A stretch of DNA of 64,000 nucleotides from Actinostola sp. cb2023 (lineage: Eukaryota > Cnidaria > Anthozoa > Actiniaria > Actinostolidae), in NCBI GenBank assembly GCA_033675265.1, contig JAUJYZ010000200.1, forward strand, positions 186,001 through 250,000, given 5' to 3'. The translations under genes were made by a program, and so were the position numbers. Below, one piece after another: positions 60,301 through 64,000 of this stretch. Below the pieces are notes generated by a model. It was not told the origin of the DNA. It saw nothing but the letters and a program-made list of their open reading frames with translations, and did no database searches. Every line of letters begins with the position of its first letter. Positions within the stretch are counted from its first letter, which is position 1.

Positions 60301-63300
60301 TACGGAACAAACAAGGGAAATATTAGGTGCGTAACATACCTACATAACTCTTATTATATACGGAACAAACAAGGGAAATATTACTACATAACTCTTATTA
60401 TATACGGAACAAACAAGGGAAATATTAGGTGCGTAACATACCTACATAACTCTTACTGAGTTTGTTTACAAGTACTATATTTAGTGATATATTATTGAGA
60501 GCCACAGATTTGCCAGTGTTGTCTGTTACCATCGGTGAATAAAGTTGATTGATTGATGTAAAGGTGTGGTAATACGAGCAACAAAATCGTGCAACTTGTC
60601 GCGCAACATCGTTCAGATTGTTGCGTTGCAAGTTGCAGAGCAATGTTTCTCGTATTACCATCGTTCGCGCAACTTGTCGGCAACAAATTAAATTTTCGGT
60701 GTTGCATGTTGCAAAACTTTGTTGCATGAAGTAGAAAGAGCTTCTACTTTGCGCAACAAAGTTTTGCAACCTGCAACACGAAAGTGTGTTGCGCGACAAG
60801 TTGCGCGAACGATGGTAATACGAGAAACATTGCTCTGCAACTTGCAACGCAACAATGTTGCGCGACAAGTTGCACGATTTTGTTGCCCGTATTACTGCAC
60901 CTTAAACTATGACGTAGTATATTTATACCAATTTCACACCGTGTTTCGCTGTTGTCAGGTCTACTATTACAGTGTTTCCACAACGCAGGGAGCCCAAGAA
61001 AGACTTTCGTGTATGGAATACACAGATCATTACTTATGCTGGTTATCGACAATCAGATGGTTCGATCATCGGCGATCCAGCCAACGTAGAAATAACTGAT
61101 GTAAGGACGTTGTTCATTCACGCTCGATCGCTCAGGCGCTCATTTGTCTCGACAATAAGAAACGCGCGCACTTCAAACCTTGGAATGAATTTCCAATGAA
61201 TTTCCAATGAATTTCCAATGAATTTCCAATGAATTTCCAATGAATTTCCAATGAATTTCCAATGAATTTCCAATGAATTTCCAATGAATTTCCAATGAAT
61301 TTCCAATGAATTTCCAATGAATTTCCAATGAATTTCCAATGAATTTCCAATGAATTTCCAATGAATTTCCAATGAATTTCCAATGAATTTCCAATACAGC
61401 GGATTGACTGTTTTCGTGTGTACGCATGCGCAGACGGTTCTCTGGGTATTAAAATGATGATGTAATTGTTGTGTAGATCTGTATATCTCTTGGTTGGAAG
61501 CCAAAAGGAGGCAGCTTTGATGTTCTACCAGTAGTTTTACAAGCTGGTGGAGAAGAACCAGAATTGTTTGAAATCCCACCTGAGCTGATCCTGGAAGTGA
61601 CCGTCAAACATCCCAGGTACATGTGTCCATCAAGAGATTATATATCAGCACTTTGATTGGTCTGTATGGAAGCATGGGGGAGGGGAGGGGAGGGCAGCTA
61701 ATCCCAGGTACATGTCCATCAAGAGATTATATATCAGCACTTTGATTGGTCTGTATGGAAGCATGGGGGAGGGGAGGGCAGCTAATCCCAGGTACATGTC
61801 CATCAAGAGATTATATATCAGCACTTTGATTGGTCTGTATGGAAGCATGGGGGAGGGGAGGGCAGCTAATCCCAGGTACATGTCCATCAAGAGATTATAT
61901 ATCAGCACTTTGATTGGTCTGTATGGAAGCATGGGGGAGGGGAGGGCAGCTAATCCCAGGTACATGTCCATCAAGAGATTATATATCAGCACTTTGATTG
62001 GTCTGTATGGAAGCATGGGGGAGGGGAGGGCAGCTAATCCCAGGTACATGTCCATCAAGAGATTATATATCAGCACTTTGATTGGTCTGTATGGAAGCAT
62101 GGGGGAGGGGAGGGCAGCTAATCCCAGGTACATGTCCATCAAGGGAGGGGAGGGGAGGGCAGCTAATCCCAGGTACATGTCCATCAAGAAATAACAGTTT
62201 ATATATCAGCACTTTATGGTCTGTATGGAAGCATGGGGGATCAGCTAATCCCAGGTACATGTCCATCAAGAAATAACAGTTTATATATCAGCACTTTGAT
62301 TGGTCTGTATGGAAGCATGGGGGAGGGGAGGGGAGGGCAGCTAATCCCAGGTACATGTCCATCAAGAAATAACAGTTATATATCAGCACTTTGATTGGTC
62401 TGTATGGAAGCATGGGGGGGGAGGGAGGGGGCAGCTAATCCCAGGTACATGTCCATCAAGAAATAACAGTTTATATATCAGCACTTTGATTGGTCTGTAT
62501 GGAAGCATGGGGGAGGGGGGAGGGGAGGGCAGCTATAAGCGGGCGGACATTGCAAATGGACGCTGTGCAACATATTGTGTTGTTTGTTGTGTGCCTATGT
62601 TCAGTTTGCTGTGATTTGGTAAATTAACTCTAGAATTTACTCATCAATAGATATCCCTGGTTTGAGGAAATGGGATTAAAATGGTACGCATTGCCTGCTG
62701 TTTCATGTCTTTGTCTCGATGTCGGTGGGATTGAATTCCCAGGATGTCCCTTCAATGGATGGTAATTAACTCATTTTGTAAAGACATTTCAAGGTTTGGA
62801 CGCAAACTTATCGCTCGTATCTACCATCGACAGGTACATGGTGACGGAAATAGCAGCACGTGACTTGGGCGACCCTGCTCGTTATAACATGCTAGAGGTC
62901 AGTACTTGCCGGGGTGTGAGTACTTGCCGGGGTGTGAGTACTTGTCGGGGTGTGAGTACTTGTCGGGGTGTGAGTACTTGCCGGGGTGTGAGTACTTGTC
63001 GGGGTGTGAGTACTTGTCGGGGTGTGAGTACTTGTCGGGGTGTGAGTACTTGTCGGGGTGTGAGTACCGGGGTGTGAGTACTTGTCGGGGTGTGAGTACT
63101 TGTCGGGGTGTGAGTACCGGGGTGTGAGTACTTGTCGGGGTGTGAGTACTTGTCGGGGTGTGAGTACTTGCTGGGGTGTGTGTACCGGGTGTGAGTACCG
63201 GGTGTGAGTACCAGCGAGTACCGGGAAAGCTTAGTGGCGGCGGTATACCAAGAACTAGTAACCGGCGGCGGTGTTAATGTTGTATTCATTTCCTCTTAGC

Positions 63301-63917
63301 CCATTGCCAAAAAGATGGGACTCGATACAAGGAGCCACATCTCACTCTGGAAAGACACCGCTTGTGTAGAACTCAATCTGGCTGTTCTTCAAAGCTTTCA
63401 GGTAGTCTAGCAATGAGTACTAATACTGATGCTTCTCATAAACATGCGCAGCATAGAATCCGCATTTGATAAGTTATTGATGTTGTTGTTACAGGATGCT
63501 GGCGTTACCATCACGGATCACCATTCAGCAGCAGAATCGTTCATGAAACATTTCGAGAACGAGGTGATTTGATAACAGCATCTTTACTGAATGTTAATGC
63601 CACATTTCAAAACACGTACAACTATGTCTGTGTTGTGGTTGTATTGACTAGTAAATGGACCTTTATTTTATGATGTTTTTACAGACAAAGCTTCGTGGTG
63701 GTTGTCCTGGTGATTGGGTGTGGATTGTACCTCCCATTTCAGGTTCATCTACTCCTGTCTTCCATCAGGTGACTACAGATAGAGTAGTTCATACGGAAAC
63801 TTGCCATGAATGTTTGTAATGAGAATTGTTTAAGTACGTAAAGGAACACAATTGATGTCTCTCTTTACCTTTTAGGAAATGCTTAATTACAATCTCAAGC
63901 CAAGCTATGAATGTCAG
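57378..63917 (+). CDS. NOS: Nitric oxide synthase, neuronal-type with PDZ, 5' part, 12 exons, runs off right edge
   Basis: NOS oxidises L-arginine to citrulline and NO using heme, BH4, FAD, FMN and calmodulin. Exons: 57378-58004 (ATG at 57397), 58364-58521, 59410-59572, 59947-60038, 60959-61100, 61477-61616, 62651-62761, 62834-62897, 63300-63401, 63495-63563, 63685-63768, 63876-63917. All junctions are GT-AG and in phase except for an apparent one-base loss inside the PDZ of exon 1. The protein shows a PDZ ([11 protein letters not shown]), a zinc-site CSPSRC, the heme-ligand Cys in [27 protein letters not shown], the substrate-binding Glu in [11 protein letters not shown], and [13 protein letters not shown]. 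The calmodulin site and reductase domain lie beyond the right edge. A leading acceptor at 57377 implies an upstream untranslated exon. Four or five of its introns open with junction-copying tandem repeats. Confidence 0.95.
57397..58004 (+). CDS. NOS: NOS exon with PDZ domain, apparent -1 base frameshift near 57440
   Basis: From ATG 57397 the frame reads [17 protein letters not shown], which fits the first PDZ strand of nNOS-like proteins, then goes out of frame to a stop. The rest of the PDZ ([44 protein letters not shown]) is one frame over. The 608 nt would become 203 codons with one extra base, which also gives the phase the next exon needs. So a lost base near CACAGGTCGG, by assembly or in this allele, is the simplest reading. 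Downstream the linker is Lys/Ser-rich and ends [21 protein letters not shown], as before the zinc site in NOS. Confidence 0.8.
58364..58521 (+). CDS. NOS: NOS exon 2 with zinc-tetrathiolate CxxxxC
   Basis: [14 protein letters not shown] holds the Cys-x4-Cys that in NOS dimers binds the shared zinc, followed by [18 protein letters not shown]. The acceptor is TATTTAG, preceded by a T/G-rich tract. It ends AAATT/GTAAGT, phase 2. The last 23 exon bases and the donor are duplicated 81 bp downstream. Confidence 0.9.
58499..58660. repeat. 81-bp tandem duplication of the NOS exon 2 / intron 2 junction
   Basis: The block beginning CAGTATTATACATCGATGAA and including ATT/GTAAGTCTC and TGGTCTACGTGTTTACCC occurs at 58499 and again at 58580. 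The second copy carries an intact donor, but reading through the first reaches TAA at once, so only the first can give protein. Confidence 0.93.
58742..59157. repeat. 20-bp minisatellite, about 21 copies, in NOS intron 2
   Basis: Unit CTCAAAGGGGAGGGGTAAGG; the first two units read GTAAGT. Each GGGAGGG/GTAAGG(T) is a strong 5' splice-site look-alike on the sense strand and is also G-rich. It does not copy an exon end. Confidence 0.93.
59410..59572 (+). CDS. NOS: NOS exon 3 with heme-ligand cysteine
   Basis: It encodes [20 protein letters not shown] and then [13 protein letters not shown]. The Cys in RCIGR is the proximal thiolate ligand of heme in the NOS family. Entry is phase 2 (TT/G) and exit is phase 0 at CAG/GTCAGT. 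Confidence 0.93.
60009..60430. repeat. 58-bp minisatellite copying the NOS exon 4 / intron 4 junction, 8 copies
   Basis: Each unit contains TATATACGGAACAAACAAGG and GAAATATTAG/GTGCGTAAC, the last 30 exon bases plus the donor. The first copy is the real exon end. Copies 3 and 7 have deletions that remove or alter the donor. Reading through the native site meets a stop in the next unit. Confidence 0.95.
61188..61395. repeat. 11-bp array AATGAATTTCC, about 19 copies, in NOS intron 5
   Basis: Nearly perfect repeats. An 11-bp period cycles all three frames, giving false ORFs ([11 protein letters not shown]) on the minus strand. It starts about 85 bp from the exon 5 donor at 61101, so it does not copy the junction. 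Confidence 0.95.
61610..62535. repeat. About 84-bp minisatellite copying the NOS exon 6 / intron 6 junction, about 11 copies
   Basis: Units start ATCCCAG/GTACATGTCC, the exon 6 end and donor, then CATCAAGAGATTATATATCA, GCACTTTGATTGGTCTGT and a GGGGAGGGGAGGGCAGC block. Later units gain AATAACAGT and vary in the G-rich part. In the exon frame a stop (CTT TGA) is met in the first unit. Confidence 0.94.
62895..63215. repeat. 18-bp in-frame minisatellite at the NOS exon 8 donor, about 17 copies
   Basis: The real junction is CTAGAG/GTCAGTACTTGCC. The next units read GTGAGTACTTGTCGGGGT. Each unit is six codons (VSTCRG) in the exon 8 frame with no stop through the first units, and each carries the consensus donor GTGAGTAC. 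Toward the end shortened GTGAGTACCGGG units appear. Confidence 0.94.
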
Positions 63918-64000
63918 GTGAGTAGTTTGTGTGTTTGGAATTAACAAACGGTGCAGAATTGTGTGTGTCTTAACTCCTGCAACAGTTATGCTCAACATTT

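Noticed and set aside
61118..61579. Minus-strand frames with [11 protein letters not shown] repeats
   Set aside because: 11-bp array in NOS intron 5 read over three frames; antisense to well-supported NOS exons.
61645..62276. Frames with [17 protein letters not shown] and [13 protein letters not shown] repeats
   Set aside because: 84-bp minisatellite in NOS intron 6; open on both strands and not in the exon 6 frame.

Overview
This is a window of an intron-rich animal nuclear genome. It has GT-AG introns, AT-rich intergenic DNA, many palindromic MITE-like elements and unusually many minisatellites. I infer an invertebrate metazoan. A cephalochordate (amphioxus) is my leading guess, because several minisatellites here have units that copy an exon/intron junction, and this type ('mirage minisatellites') was described, as I recall, in amphioxus. 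The proteins alone do not fix the phylum. I joined all exons below by hand from reading-frame phase, splice consensus and homology.

Layout. (1) About 545-14617, minus strand: the 5' part (18 coding exons, about 1151 codons) of a RIM-binding protein gene. It encodes a long coiled coil, SH3-I, FN3-I and the start of FN3-II, and runs off the left edge. (2) 18395-27416, minus strand: a complete POLDIP2 gene with 11 exons and 322 codons. Its introns hold several kilobases of tandem repeat. (3) 27417-57377: about 30 kb with no gene I can support. It holds foldback elements, MITEs, a tandem duplication of about 3 kb, two inverted copies of a repeat carrying a U6 snRNA-like core, and a Penelope-like fragment with a GIY-YIG-type C terminus. 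(4) 57378-63917, plus strand: the 5' part (12 exons) of a PDZ-containing, neuronal-type nitric oxide synthase. It covers most of the oxygenase domain and runs off the right edge.

The most interesting signal is the link between minisatellites and 5' splice sites. In RIMBP exon 15 and NOS exons 2, 4, 6 and 8, the tandem unit starts at, or contains, the end of the exon plus its splice donor, so each intron begins with a row of decoy donors. After NOS exon 8 the unit is 18 bp, stays in frame without stops for most of the array, and carries a better donor (GTGAGT) than the real one (GTCAGT). Splicing could therefore add variable numbers of six-residue repeats to the enzyme.

The three genes have no obvious shared pathway: a presynaptic scaffold, a mitochondrial/nuclear DNA-maintenance factor and an NO-producing enzyme. 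They look like ordinary neighbours in a repeat-rich region.
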